DNA of 64,000 bases from Ceratorhiza oryzae-sativae (lineage: Eukaryota > Basidiomycota > Agaricomycetes > Cantharellales > Ceratobasidiaceae): contig JARWMV010000053.1 in assembly GCA_030998015.1 (NCBI GenBank), positions 39,890-103,889 of the forward strand, in the 5' to 3' direction. Numbering within the stretch: position 1 is the first letter of the stretch; each line of letters begins with the position of its first letter. Under the pieces are notes generated by a model. That model was not told where the DNA came from. It saw only the letters and a list, made by a program, of their open reading frames with translations, and did no database searches. A program made the position numbers and the translations under genes. Shown here piece by piece: positions 1-11,929 of the stretch.

Positions 1-1721
1 TGGGAGAGCCTGTGCTCCATGTCAACGATCCTGCAGCCACCTTGCTTTGCTGTGGATCACATATATTTTTGGCTATCTTACAAATCAATCGACTTCAGTA
101 TGATGATATCTCGGTTCTCGAAATGACAACAGCTCGTTTGGGCAAGGCCATTGCTGATGCGACAGCTCAGATACTTTGTCTGGCTCTGTTTAGCATTTCT
201 GTTTCTCAGGTGGCAAGTTCTGAGATAGACTGGAAGTGGACGCATAAATATGGTGCAGTGATCAAGATACCTGGTTGATTTATACAGCCAGTCAACCCTG
301 CACTACTAGCCTCTGATACATGCACTGCTACGTATGTTTTCAGTACTAATGATCTCCTGGGAATTACTGCCTTGCTTGCCGACCAGTTATCGCCTAGAGA
401 TCTTTTGGAGCTCCCTCAAGTTGCTCAAACTGATTGTTTCCCTTACCTTCATGCCGGTTAGTCTCACTTCTATCAGAGCTTATGCATTATCTCAACTTTG
501 TTGATACATTACAGGTAAAGCATGCTTTGAGTATGAGCAAGAGGCAGACACTCATGATCCTAGTTGCACTCATGATCATAGTGCTTGCCCATCATGTATT
601 TCTCCTGCTGTTCAGCTGAATTGGTCTAAGCCCCCACAAGTTCTTGAACACATGGGTGCTCACATCTTATTTGACACACTAGTTAACTGAGCTACTCAAC
701 CATGCAGGTTTTGCTTGCAGCCCTCTGCAAGCTGTCTGATCTTTTTGCTTCATAGGAAGGGCAAAGAAGCGAGCCTACAGATTGATCTGGCTTGGTCAAA
801 GAGCTGCCCTTATGCAACAAGGTTCTCTTACGAAGCTGCATCCCAGTCTAAACCAGCCTCCCCATGCTCAAATGTACCCCTGGTCTGCGATCTTTGCTCT
901 CAAGATTCGCCTGCAATCTGGAGGTACAATTTTGAGGAGCACCTCAGAATTAGCCATCCTTTGGCTAATCAGAGCACATACATTGACCTATTTCGACTTT
1001 CAGAGTCAGAAATTGCTGCCATGCAAATCACTTGGGATTGGTGTCAAACAGCCCCTTGACTTGCTTGAGGTAGGGTGGCTGGCCCTGAACTGGCAATATC
1101 CGAAGTGCACAGCTCTCACATGGTCTTACAGTCAGTAGGAATCAACCAGCTGTATGTCTATTACCTGATCAAAATAAGCAGAATGATTGAGCTGCCGAAA
1201 AGGGATGAACAAGTCACTGACAACCTGGATCAAGACCTGAATCATGAAAGTGCCACTTCAAGTGATGACGATGAAATACTGGATAAATACAGCATGGAAA
1301 TCGATACAATAGATGGTATGTGCAGCCAACTCAGATCTTGTCATGTTTTAACTGGCTCCTACCATAAGATCCTATATCTATGTCGACCTCACTCTTTACT
1401 ACAACTATAGTATCAAATCGCAGCAGGCGCACAAGGAAACAATGACCCATATTGGATGAAATCACTGCATGTTATATGTGCAACATTAAGGTTACAGAGG
1501 AAGAGATTAAAGCAAACAAATTACCAGGCGCTGTTCCACAGGTGATGATGTGCAGTAACAGACACTGCAAAACAAAATGGGTATGTTTTTCAATAAGTGA
1601 TGTATACTTAATTCTGATAAGCTCTCAGTTTCATTTTGGTTGCTACAACTTCTCGTATGTTCCGAAGGATTGGGATTGCAGCGAGCATGGCAGTAATCAT
1701 TCAACAGCTCATAAACATTGA
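1..1721 (+). pseudogene. 3' part of a decayed zinc-finger/PHD-finger gene
   Basis: The gene enters from the left edge, so its start is not visible. The first block (12-275) runs into TGA at 276-278, but the same frame continues for about 55 codons (FIQPVNP...) to an intron near 460-512. Further exons give a Cys-rich stretch (ACFEYEQEAD..., about 515-690), a CxxC/H-x-H finger (VCDLC...EEHLRISH, about 880-957), an acidic linker (SSDDDEILD, about 1260) and a C-terminal PHD-like finger (CYMCNIKV...CSNRHCKTKW then FHFGCYNF...DWDCSEHG) joined across an intron at about 1580-1628. I recognise this order from multicopy agaricomycete genes of unknown role, probably transposon-associated; that is recollection, not a search. 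The TGA, at a likely former CGA, suggests the copy is dead. Chromatin or DNA binding is only an inference from the PHD finger. Confidence 0.55.
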
Positions 1722-1928
1722 AAGATTGCTTAACACAACATCTTTTATTGCTTTTATTCTTTATGCATGGATTACTCTCTATGTACTATATGACACAGTT
1801 TTCTTTTAACTTGTGGTGCCATGGATAGTTGTCATGTGCATATATACCCGATTTGGACAGATTTATATGACATAATCTATCAGGGGGTGGGTGGGTGCTC
1901 TTAGCAGCTGACTTCTCAAAATCCGACC

Positions 1929-3602
1929 TCATGCAGGAATTTTTTTTTCCACCACCCCTTGGACATTAGACCTTTTGTTGTATTGTGACTTTATGATCTG
2001 TTCCACTTCAAATTCTTCTTCCCCTTCAGGAGTTACCACTGGTGGTGGTGGGGGAACCTGGCACCCATAAGGGTCGTCTTTATATTTAGTCAGGAGTGAA
2101 ACATGAAATACTGGGTGTATTTTCATGGTTATTGGCAAATCCAGTTTGAAGGCATGAGTGCCATGTTGTGCTACCACCTTGAATGGTCCAACTCTTTTGT
2201 GGGCCAGTTTCCTGGAGGCCTGTTGAGTCCTTATATTCCTGGTGTTGAGCCAGACTTTGTCTCCAACCTTGATAGCCTCTGGGGTCTGATGCTTCTGGTT
2301 GTAATATTCTTTGATCCTCTGGTTCAATATTTCCAATGCAGCCTTCAGTTCATCATGGCCCTTTTGAAGCCATTCTGCATGATTGTCTGCTACAGGAAGT
2401 TCTTGTTCCTCCTTGTCCCCAACTGCCAGCCTTGGATGGAAACCATAGTTGGCAAAGAATGGTGATTTGCCAGTTGAAGCATTGATGCCATTGTTGTAGG
2501 CAAATTCAGCCAAGGGTAAGAGTGAGACCCAGTTGTCTTGCCGATCTGATATGTAGTGTCTGAGGTACCCTTCTACTACTTGATTAGCCCTTTCAGACTG
2601 GCCATCTGTTTGGGGGTGATATGCTGTGGAGTAGGACAGTTTTGTATCCAACTGTTTGTAAAGGTGCCTTAAGAACTTGGATGCAAAGTTGGGGCCCCAG
2701 TCTGAAATAGTTTTCCTTGGCAACCCATGAAGTTTCCATATGTAAGTTAGGAACAGGTTTGTGCAATCCATGGCACTGGCTTCTGATTGACATGGAATAA
2801 AGTGGACCATTTTTGTCAGGTGGTCGACCACTGTAAATATGGCGTTGAACCCTTCTGACAGGGGTAACCCAGTGATTAGGTCATATGTGATTTCCTCCCA
2901 GGGCTTTTCCAGTGCAGGTATTGGGTTTAGAAGCCCTGGGGGAACTTGGTTGCTGTGTTTGTTCCTGATACAGGATTCACAATGTGTGACATATTCATTG
3001 ACTGATTTTTTCATTGATGACAATGTATATTTGCGGTTTAACAATTAATATGTTCTGAACTGCCCTGGGTGTCCTGCTGCTGGGTTATCATGATGACTTT
3101 CGATGACCATCCTGCAAAGTTCCTTGTTATTTGGGACGTAGATTCAGCCCTTGTGTTGTAAAAGTCCTTCATCCCATTCCCAATTTTTGACCTTCTCATT
3201 ATCATCTAAGGCTTTCAGCACTTTTGATAGGTGTTCGTCCCCTGGGATTGCATCCCTAATGAGTTGTTCCAGGTTGTGGTCTGGTGTGATTGCTTGTAAC
3301 CACAAAGATTTTAGTTCCAAAAATTGGTTTGTGCAAGCAGAGCTTGGCTCTCACCCCCCTCTTTAGGGATGTGCCTTGACAGCCTAAAGAGTATGTCTGC
3401 CTGGCCATTCTTTGCCCCTTCAATGTATAGGATCTTGAATTTGAACCTGGACAGGAACTCATGCCATCGTGTGACTCAGCCATTCAGTGGCTGATTTGTT
3501 TTCCAATATTCCAAATTTTTGTGATCACAAACAATGTTTACTGGGTGTTCGGCCCCTTCTAGCAAGTGACACCAGTGTTTGAGGGCCTTTATAATTGCCA
3601 GC
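1929..3602 (-). pseudogene. gypsy-1 copy A: RNase H end and integrase
   Basis: The minus strand encodes the end of the RNase H region and the integrase. Visible are the zinc-binding CxxC (HCESCIRN), the catalytic core (TVVDHLTKMVHF; SDWGPNF, where the family has SDRG; YHPQTDGQSERANQ with the catalytic Glu) and the C-terminal GPF module (KRVGPFKVVAQHG). A TAA near 3047 replaces a Glu codon seen in copy B. The last long open stretch ends at 1929 in sequence not shared with copy B. SDRG to SDWG fits CGG to TGG at a CpG. The product would have joined cDNA to chromosomal DNA. Confidence 0.85.
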
Positions 3603-3607
3603 ATTTC

Positions 3608-4922
3608 TGTTATGGATCACTAACATTTTTCTATTAATTTAGTCTGCTCTGCCAACCTCAAGCGATGCCTCTGTAATTAAATTGTGAAATACTTGAATTT
3701 GTATGCACTCTCAATTGTACTATTTTCCGTTCCATTAAATAGTAAAAATTTCCCGCTCTCCAACGCATATTTTATTAAGTTTTTACGATAAGATCTCAGA
3801 GAGATACAGAGGTTGCGATATTTCCTCTTATCAGGAGATATTGATTACAACATCGCACCGCTCATATCTCGGCAACCGCTTACCCTATCAAAGCGATCTT
3901 GTGCTCTATCGATAGCTAATCTTCGGCGGTATCTGCTGCCCGAAGATCGTCGCGATCCACCGGATCCTCGCGCCGGAATGGCCCGAAGATCATTAGAATC
4001 TTACTGGACCATCAGTCAAGATCTAATGACTCCAGTGAGTCAGGAGAGCTTCCCAAATTGATCCAGAAGCTTCTCTGACTCACCTTATGACTCACTGAGA
4101 TGTAGCCTCCGTTCATTACATGTATATACTATGATAATATGATCTACAAGCCAATAGCAGGTCTCAGATGCATCAATGTCTTCGATCCACACCCTGTCTT
4201 TACTCTCTTATCCTATACTGGGCTAGGGTGTACCCCAAGTATAGCAGTACTCTCTTTTGATGATCGCACTGGCATGCATGCATCTATTTGGCTCTGGAAT
4301 GCCCTCCTCAGGGTATAAAAGGACCTCCTCTGAGGCCCTTCCAGACCACCTCCTTCCCTCCTCTACTCAACCCAGACCAGTTATTGGTTTCTTTTTCTCT
4401 TTCTATTTTTCTATTGTCTGTGTGTGATTTCTTATATAACTAGTACTGAGGAATAAAGTACCATATTAGTTATATACTGTCTGAGTCATTGTATCTTATA
4501 TACAGAGATATATAAGGATACAATATTGCCTGATTGAGCATGACATAAAGTACCAGCTATTAGAGGAAATCTAAGTACCTGTAGCTGAGGAAGTACATGC
4601 ATTAGGCAGCCCACCATCTATCCTATAAGCTATCACTTAAGCCTAGTATTAAGATTAGTATCAGTTAGTCCAAGCGACTAGGGCTGAACTACATTTAAGA
4701 TATCTAAGGGAACCTGACCATAGTAGTCTTGCTCTTTATACCTATAAATTAGTCAGTTTACACTGTGAAAGATTAAGACTACCTTGAGTGTTACTTGATT
4801 GCATTGCAACTACTTTGAGCCTTCTTACTCTAGTCTAAGAAGTATTGAGTATGATTAGTGTATACTAACATATCTACATTTGCTTAAGCTCTAGATATTC
4901 AAGTGTACCCTGACCCGTAACA
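3608..4922 (+). mobile_element. Solo LTR, family Y, copy 1
   Basis: The 1,315-bp unit begins TGTTA and ends TAACA and is flanked by the perfect 5-bp duplication ATTTC (3603-3607 and 4923-4927). Removing it and one duplication restores the RNase H sequence seen in copy B. LTR-like signals lie on the plus strand: TATAAAA at 4314-4320 and AATAAA at 4452-4457. There is no internal coding region or second LTR, so this is a solo LTR left by recombination between the LTRs of a larger element. A second copy lies at 15225-17485. Confidence 0.88.
4314..4320 (+). promoter_or_regulatory. TATA box in LTR-Y
   Basis: TATAAAA lies about 130 bp upstream of the AATAAA at 4452-4457. That spacing fits the U3 promoter and R-region polyadenylation signal of an LTR. 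It is conserved in copy 2 (about 15929). Confidence 0.5.
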
Positions 4923-4927
4923 ATTTC

Positions 4928-6256
4928 TTTGTTGTAGATATCATAGTTCCTTTCTGCTGGGACCATGGCTTTGGAATAGTAGGAGATTGGGTGGAGCATT
5001 CCATCTTCTCCATATTGTAGCAGTACAGCACCTGTAGTGTAGCCCGAGGTGTCTGTTTCCAGGATGAATGGTTTACTGGGCTCTGGCTGAATTAGGAGAG
5101 GGGCTTCCTTTAGTTTTTGCTTTAGTAAGTTCCATGCTCAATCCCTTTCTTCTGTCCATTCCCACTTTACGTCCTTCTTGACTAATTCATAAAGGCATTT
5201 TGTAATTTTTGAAAAGTCTTTTATGAAGTGTCTTAACCAGTTTGCAAATCCCAGCCCTTCCAGGACTTCAGTTGGGTTGGTCAGAGTTGGCCATTCGACA
5301 GCCTTTTCGACCTTGGCAGGGTCTACTTTAATTCCCTGGGGGGTCACTACTATTCCCAGGTAATTGACTTCAGTGATGTCAAAAACACACTTCTCTAAGG
5401 CACAGTATAAGCCAGCTTTTTGAAGACAGTGCAAGACTTCTCTGACATGTTTGTCATGCTCCTCTTGGTTTTTGGAGAACACTAGTATGTCGTCCATATA
5501 TATTACAACATAGATGCCCTCAATGTCTTGGAATTCTTCTTGGATCATAGCCATAAAGGTCCTGGGTGTGTTCTTTTGGCTGAATTGCATGACTAAGGGC
5601 TTGTACAGCCCATGCTTGGTTTTGAAGGCAGCTTTCCATTCGTCTCCTTCTTGAATCTGTATGAGATTGAAACCCCACTTTAAATCAAACTTGGTGAATA
5701 TCTTTGCCCCATGCAAGGTTTCCACAATATCATTGATGCATGGGAGTGGGTATACATTGGAGACTGTCATTTCATTTAGCTGCTGGTAGTTGATGCACAT
5801 GTGCAATTTCCCATTCTTCTTTTTAACAAATATGACTGGGGATGCCATCAGTGACCTTGAGGGTCTAATGTGCCCTGCTTTCAATTGCTGGTCTAAGGTC
5901 TTGTGTAATTCCATGTCTTCCTTGACGCCCACACTGTATATGGGACCATGCCTTGGCTTAGCATCCAGTTTTAGGTCTATCTGCATATCCCACTTTCTAT
6001 GAGGTGGTAATGGCTGGACATTGTCCTCTTCAGCAAATATTTTCCTGAATTCTTTATATTTTGCTGGAAGTGAGTCTAAAGAGTCCAACTGGAGCTCTTT
6101 GGGCTCATTTGCTTGCACATGTAGTGGTTTGGTAATGCAATGCTTTAGGCATATTGGCAAGTTGAATTTCATGTCCTTTCCATCCCAATCAATGTTGGGA
6201 TTATGGAATTTGAGCCATGACATGCCCAGGACTAAATCATTTTTGCCAACATTCAC
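4928..6256 (-). pseudogene. gypsy-1 copy A: reverse transcriptase/RNase H
   Basis: The minus strand carries RT with the catalytic box (VIYMDDILVFSKN), the upstream substrate-contacting region (VIFVKKKNGKLHMCINYQQLN) and the tether to RNase H (TEERD, then TGA at 5138-5140 where copy B has Gln). The RNase H domain continues down to 4928, where LTR-Y splits it. RT copied the genomic RNA into cDNA; this copy cannot make a continuous protein. Confidence 0.9.
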
Positions 6257-6652
6257 AACATAGGCACCAAGAGATTCTCAGTGCTCCTGGATACACAACT
6301 CAAAGGTGCAATAGTGGGTCATGGACCCAGAGTCAATCTCCCTTCCATTGATTACTTGTAGTTTTTTTGGTGTTTTTAGGGAGACAGTAGGGATACGATA
6401 TTGTTTAACAAGGTCTTCATGTATAAATACTGATGTGGCCCCTGAATCAATCATGGCCCATCCATTGAACTTTTTCATATTGTATGCGGACTTGTGTTCA
6501 GGGGTTATGCGCAGAGGGAATGCATGAAAGAAAAACTGAAGTTGTGATTGGTTTCCTAATGACATACATTCCATTTCTATATTTTTATTTTCATTCTGCA
6601 CTTTTTGTAACATAGCGCCCAAGACCGCCCCCCTGGCACAGTTTGAGCTCAT
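6257..6652 (-). pseudogene. gypsy-1 copy A: aspartic protease
   Basis: Retropepsin-like segment with the single catalytic motif MIDSGATSVFIHEDL, downstream of gag and upstream of RT as in Metaviridae. It is in frame with the neighbouring domains apart from breaks at 6278 and 6649. Copy B has the same motif as MIDSGASSVFI. Confidence 0.82.
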
Positions 6653-8590
6653 TCTTTTACCAACTCCTTGTCAGTTGTTTCTACATCCTCGACCACTGCC
6701 TCGTATCCTGACATTTTGGCCAAGGGGCATTTGGCAGTGATATGACTGCACCCTCCACAGTTGTAGCAAGTATTTGTACCCTTTCCTTTTCCTGCACTAT
6801 CTAGGTCCATCGCGTCTGGGTCATTTGCCTTGGGGGCCACTGGCAGGTGATTATCCTTCTTTATATCCTTGAAGGATTCTTGGTGTCAAGGCCAGAGCCT
6901 TAGACAGGGGCAAATACCTCAAAGGGTAACACCCGACTCTACTGCAATAAATACAGAGAGTCAACCCGCAATGTCTAAGGGACATGCAGGGAAGGAGGAA
7001 GGGTAGAAGGTGATGAGACACCAAGGGTAATGGTTATTCAGAGATGCACTTGTACTTAAGAGTACTGGGCAGAGACTGTTATGGTTTGGTGACCACACAG
7101 GTAGAGGGGATGACAGGACAAGAGGTCGAGTTCTGAGGCTTAAGGCTCTCAGACTCTCCCTTATATATTCAGCTAGCTACCATGTACAAGTTCCCATACA
7201 GCACAGAGGTGAGATACAACTGCGAGAGAGTAACTGAGATGAGACAAATACAGTGTTAGAGCAAGCTGAGATGAAAATACTCAAAATAAGCGCCGTGGTA
7301 CTATTACATAATGTGGCGACGCATATATTGTAAAAAATAGAATAAACTTGACTTAGAGAAAAATATAAAAAGATGAAAAATGAAAATAAGATATAATAAA
7401 TGGTGCTCATGACGTTGGGTCATGACACTTGGACATTGGAGTTACTACCATCATAACGGACAGTGGGGACTGTGAAACCTCTGGCATTGGGCCCAATGGC
7501 CATGATTTGGCCCTTTACCACCCTGCCATCCTTGATTTTGTATATTCACTCCTCACTCTTGAACTTTTCTTTTGGGGGGCCACTTTGGGAGGCTGTTGGC
7601 AGTTTACTGGATGAGGCGTTGTTGCTGCTAGACTTGTTGCCTCCATGGGACGTCCTCTTGCTACCAAACAAGATAAGGTGACAGTCGATTTCCAGGGCCC
7701 ACTGGGTGAGCTGGGTGAATGTCTTTGTGCAGGGATCATAATTTTGGGCCACCATGCTGTCTGTTACATCCAAGGATAGACCATCATAGAATTGGTCACA
7801 CATAGCCATGTCATTGTAGTTGAGCCCTGTTGAGTATAAGTTGAACAGGGTGAGACAGTCTTGAACTGTCTTGGTTTGTTTCAGTTTCTGCCATTTATCA
7901 TGGTTATTTTCAGTGCAGTTCAAGTCCCCATAATGGGTGGTGAATTCTTGCCAAAAACAGGTTGGCATTGTGAAGCCATGGGATTGTGGTTCCAGGATTT
8001 AGGATTTTGAATTCCTCATATGAGTTGACCCATTCAGCTGCAGACCCTTCAAGGTAAGATGTGATAAAGGCAACCACTTGGTTGGCTGAGTGCCCACTCA
8101 TATTTGTATTGATGTATCAAGCACATGCAATTCTGAATGAAATAGTGTCCTCACACTTTGTGCCATTGAACTTTTGAGGGGCAGCCATTTTAACTTTTGT
8201 GGTGGACCCACTAGTGGTAGTGGTGGTGGTCAGTGGTGGCTGGGTCGTGCTGGAGGAGGGTTGTACTTGGGTGGTACCTGAGCCCCCTGAGGAGGTGTGA
8301 ATTTGCGCTTCAATGTGTGTAATGGTGGTTTGGAGGATTGCTAACATGCCAACTAGGTTGTTGATGTTGGTGGCCAGCCCAGCCACATTGGTGTCTATCT
8401 TTGTTTGGTTTGTTGTAAGTTTTGCTTCAAGCAAGTCCATGTAGGTTTTATTGTTATGTTCGACATCTCCAATATCATTTTGGAGGTTGTTGGTTTGTTC
8501 TTGCAGTTCATCCATTGACTGAAGCATATAGATCACCTTTTCTCTGTTGGACATGTTTGCCCAAGCAGGGGCAGGGGTTTGAGACACCAT
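6649..8590 (-). pseudogene. gypsy-1 copy A: gag with CCHC zinc knuckle
   Basis: Minus-strand gag begins at MVSQTPAPAWANMS (8590). A heptad-like region (LQEQTNNLQNDIGDVEHNN) leads to a Thr/Ser-rich linker, the capsid-like core (FNGTKCEDTISFRIACA; ITSYLEGSAAEWVNSYEEF) and a CX2CX4HX4C knuckle (CYNCGGCSHITAKC). TGA at 8117-8119 separates the N-terminal half from the core; copy B has TGA at the same place, so both probably descend from a CGA that decayed or from a shared mutant. LTR-X interrupts the knuckle-proximal part. The product would have formed the virus-like particle. Confidence 0.85.
6884..7427. mobile_element. Solo LTR, family X, copy 1
   Basis: The 544-bp unit begins TGTCA and ends TGACA, with the perfect 5-bp duplication CTTGG (6879-6883 and 7428-7432). 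Copy B has uninterrupted gag at this place, which proves the insertion. A second, itself interrupted, copy of the family spans 32328-39795. The shared stretch includes TTAAGAG-ACTGGGCAG and CTCAGACTCTCCCTTATATATTCA. No coding sequence is visible. Confidence 0.88.
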
Positions 8591-8613
8591 TTCAGGAAGA
8601 ACTCAGGTAAATT

Positions 8614-9555
8614 TTAGAGGCAACAGAGGTGATAAGGAATTACAGGGAACTGAGGGCTATTCTGGTAGTAGAGGATTTCTGTACCCTGCACAAATCTATA
8701 TATTTCAAAGTTTTTGACGCCTCCAAATCTCAACCACATATCGTCCAAATCCCAACTTTTTGTGTCTTGGCAGCAATACAGGGGTTCCACCCTCTTCAGT
8801 TTAGTTTGATCCCAGAGGAGTGCCTCCTTGGGGAAGATTGATTTGGGCTGCCTGAAGGGGTGCTTCTTCCTGAATTGGCGAGCCCATGCCACTTAGAAAA
8901 GTAGGGTGAGGGAGGTCTGAAGGCATTGAGAAGACAGGGAAGGTGTACTTGTGGGGTGCAGTTGTTTCTCAGACTAGTGTTTCTAGTCTGATGTGGTCAT
9001 GGAGGAGGGATAGGTAGTCCTCCTGATGTTTGCGCAACCACTTGGTTAGGTATGCACAACGGGCCTTGGCTTCATGAAGTTTTTCACAAGTTTCTTCGTA
9101 CTTATTTCAGTAATAATGATACCTGTCTTGGAAGTTTTCAATGGTGTTTAACAGGTGACGAAGAAGTTGTTGGCCAAGGTTCTCCAGCTTATAGCTGGTT
9201 GCGGGGGATGGTGTAATAGTATAAAAATTTGTCCTTCTTAGGACAGTAGGGGCAGCACGCAGGGAAGGTGGCTCTGTTTGCCTGATGGCAAATTTTGCAC
9301 TCAGGGGCACCTGGCTCAGTAACAAAGGCTTGTTGGGCTCATCCAACTTTCTGGGGATGGACTTTGACAATTTTCACTCAGTTAAAGTCAATGTGCCCAG
9401 CCTCTTCAAGGATGTCTTTGACTGAGTTGAGGGTGAAGCAATGGATAGACAGGTGTCTGAACCACCCACACAATTGGCAGCATTGTTCTTCTGTAAAAGG
9501 TTGTGCCACTTGAAGGGTGTGTGTTATGTCAGAGACATACTTGAGCAAGAGCAAG
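8614..9555 (-). pseudogene. gypsy-1 copy A: leader ORF upstream of gag (CCHC plus coiled coil)
   Basis: Between the 5' LTR and gag lies a coding stretch not expected in a simple gag-pol element. It holds a CX2CX4HX4C-type motif (LCGWFRHLSIHC), a second Cys cluster (CKICHQ...CPYCPKKDKF), then in another frame an amphipathic region (YKLENLGQQLLRHLLNTIENFQDRY) and, in a third frame, MAWARQFRKKHPF.... Copy B has the same order and the same frame changes, so the arrangement belongs to the family. In copy A it also carries TGA codons. The function is unknown. Confidence 0.6.
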
Positions 9556-9767
9556 ATAGAGCAAGAAAAGAAGATAGACCCTTTCCCAAGTCTATTGGAA
9601 TAGGAAGGTGACCTCCATTGCTCAGCTACTTAAGGGCAATGAGCGACCCCACCTCTTGTTGATGAAAGAGATTAGAGAACCGAAGCTTGTTACAACGTGT
9701 GGGGGACCCAACCTTTGGTCAGTGAGCAGCTGCATCTGTGAAGACTGGTAGTGCTTCAACTGATATA

Positions 9768-11386
9768 CAGTGGGCCTCAAATCAAATGAGACACCTGACT
9801 GTCTTGACTTAACACTGCTGCAATGGGCTGTGTAGGCTGATTTGTACTTAGAGGTCATAGTAGAATATGTTTGAAACCAGCCTAAGAGTATGTACACAAG
9901 TTCTTGTGCTGATAGCTCAAGTCTATAGCAGTGAAGGCACAGAAGAGTGTTTTTGTTTGTCCCATTAGATTTGAGGATGACAAAGCAAAAATGCATGCAG
10001 ACTTGACTCTAGCACAGAACACACAATTATATTATGACAACACATAGAACAACTAATAACAAGTATTTCCACCCTTTGCAGCAATCAACTCCTCCACCCA
10101 GTAGATCATAGAATCATACAGTTTATCAATATAAGACTGAGGAATACATGCCCACTCCTCCTGAAGGATCTCCCACAATTCATTGGCATTTCGGGGCAAA
10201 TGAGTGCGCATGCACACCTGACAATCCAAGTAGTCCCATACATTCTCGATCAGGTTCATATCGGGGCTGCAGGCTGGCCAAGGAAGGAGAGAGAGACGAT
10301 GGTTGGTGATCCAGTCACGTGTATGCGCGGCTGTGTGCTTTGGATTGTTGTTGTGCTGGAAGATAGCACAACGAGGGGAAATTGAATGGTCGCATAGGGT
10401 TCCCATGAGCTCATTGGCCAAGATCTCGGTGTAGCACACCACCATAAGCCATCCATCAATACAATACAGACAGCCCACCCCATCTGCTGTAATACACCCC
10501 CACACCATGATGCTCCCACCCCCATGTTTGACCACCTTTCGAGTATAGCGTGGGTCAAGGGAGAGCCCTGGGCACCTCCAGCAATGTAGAGGGCCATCGC
10601 TGCCAACTATGTTGAATTTCAACTTGTCTGAAAAAACAACCCAGCACCAATCGCAGGCTGACCAAGTTGCATGGTCTTGAGCCCACTCATGATGAGTCTT
10701 GAGGTGCCGTTTGGTCAGCAAAGGGACACACCAACAGGTGTAGTTCTTGATGCCAAGCTCACGAAGGCAGCGACAAACAGTCTCAGTTGAGACATGGGGT
10801 AAGTATTTGCGGCGGAGCTGGGCTGCCATAGCCAACCGATTGCAAGACAGCGAAAGTGCAGCAAATTTTGCATTGGCAAGCTGCAATTTGTGGGGGCGGC
10901 CAGAGCAGGACTGGTTTGAGTAGTAGCTACAAGTCTTGTTTGTAATTTGAGCAGGTACGACCGACAGTTGACATGGGAACACCAAGCTTGGCAGCAATAA
11001 GACAGATAGTTAAGCCAGTCTCATGGAGGGCAAGGATCTGAGCATGGACTTCAGGAGAGTGTTGCAGATGACAAGAAGGCATTTGAAGATGAGTTTGGAG
11101 AGCATACAGCCATTTCGTTGTGCCTTAAATGAAGAGCAAGGAAGCTGAGGATAGGAGAGTGGCAAATAATTGCCCAGCCACAAATCAAATGGGACAATGA
11201 AAACGCTTATTCCCCCTATTCCTCCTCAACGTCATCCTCAAATGATGCAGTAACTTATGACACTGTAGACATCAGGTATACGAACAACTTTTATTATTCT
11301 ACGTCAGTACAAATCAGCCTACACAGCCTGTCACAGCAGCGTTAAGTCGAGACAGTCACGTGTCTCATTTGATTTGAGGCCCACTG
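9768..11386 (-). mobile_element. Tc1/mariner DNA transposon
   Basis: The 1,619-bp element starts CAGTGGGCCTCAAATC, ends GATTTGAGGCCCACTG and sits between TA dinucleotides (9766-9767 and 11387-11388). The inverted repeats extend about 85-90 bp with scattered mismatches, mostly transitions. It lies in the untranslated leader of gypsy-1 copy A. Copy B has no such insertion at the matching place (about 38880). Confidence 0.92.
10053..11082 (-). pseudogene. Tc1/mariner transposase, inactive
   Basis: The natural start is at 11082 (MPSCHLQHSPEVHAQILALH, the N-terminal helix-turn-helix). That frame ends after NYKQDL near 10940 and the rest lies in another frame beginning just before CSGRPHKL, so there is one frameshift. 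The DDE catalytic domain follows: first Asp in VVFSDKLKF, then FQHNNNPKHT where Tc1 families have a QDNDPKH-type motif, then WPACSPDMNLIENVW with the final Glu. Replacement of the second catalytic Asp by Asn should abolish cleavage. Both Asp-to-Asn changes (near 10345) follow a C and fit CpG to CpA transition. It would have excised and inserted DNA at TA sites. Confidence 0.88.
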
Positions 11387-11559
11387 TAGGTATGTGAGGT
11401 TTCACAGAGGCATGTATAGGGCAACGATGTCTCGTGGCTGTGGATAGGTGGAGTGGGATTGGGGAAGGCAACAGAGAGTTATCTCAAGATGACGCCAATG
11501 GCGTTCAAGATGTATCCCAGACGACACTGAGACTTATGATTGACAAGAACTTGACCTGA

Positions 11560-11929
11560 TGTTGATGATGACAAGTCAGGCAACAAGGAAAATAGAGAGA
11601 AAGAACTTGTATTTGATGAGAGGTCAAGTTCTTGAGGAGTCCTCAGCAAACTTGACCTGGTTTATATACATAGTACGAGCCACATCATAACAAACAAGTC
11701 TGAACAGTGAGTCATGACTGATAAGAGATAGAAGCAATAGAAGCAACTGTGGAACTGCAGAATTTCACATCAAAGTTGAAATACATCTTGGTTATTGGTC
11801 TGGACCATCTCCTGAATCACATGACACAGATATACCATAAAAGGCAAGTATGTTTTGAAAATGATCTCATAAAATGTAGTAAATCAAGAAAATATTATAG
11901 AGTGGATATATGCATGTCAGTTCATGACA
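11560..11929 (-). repeat. 5' LTR of gypsy-1 copy A
   Basis: About 370 bp, TGTTGATGATGAC... to ...TTCATGACA on the plus strand. It is homologous to the paired 379-bp LTRs of copy B (32490-32868 and 39056-39434). On the minus strand it holds the same TATATAAA promoter and the segment complementary to the adjacent priming site. The flank 11930-11934 (GATTG) has no partner because the other end of the element is lost. Confidence 0.88.

Larger units (their letters stand above)
1929..11929 (-). mobile_element. Ty3/gypsy chromovirus-type retrotransposon, gypsy-1 copy A, left-truncated and multiply interrupted
   Basis: On the minus strand this reads 5' LTR (11560-11929), a leader ORF, gag with CCHC knuckle, protease, RT, RNase H and integrase. 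It aligns along its length with full-length copy B (32490-39434), which is how the inserts were recognised. It stops near 1965, after the integrase GPF motif and inside the chromodomain region: the sequence shared with copy B ends around 1960-1970 and an A-rich minus-strand tract follows, so the chromodomain end, polypurine tract and 3' LTR are missing. Three later insertions interrupt it: solo LTRs at 3608-4922 and 6884-7427 and a Tc1/mariner at 9768-11386. It has many stops and is not functional. Confidence 0.9.

Noticed and set aside
2103..2465. Plus-strand frame opposite the integrase (120 codons)
   Set aside because: Antisense shadow; the same frame appears opposite copy B only because the integrase is conserved.
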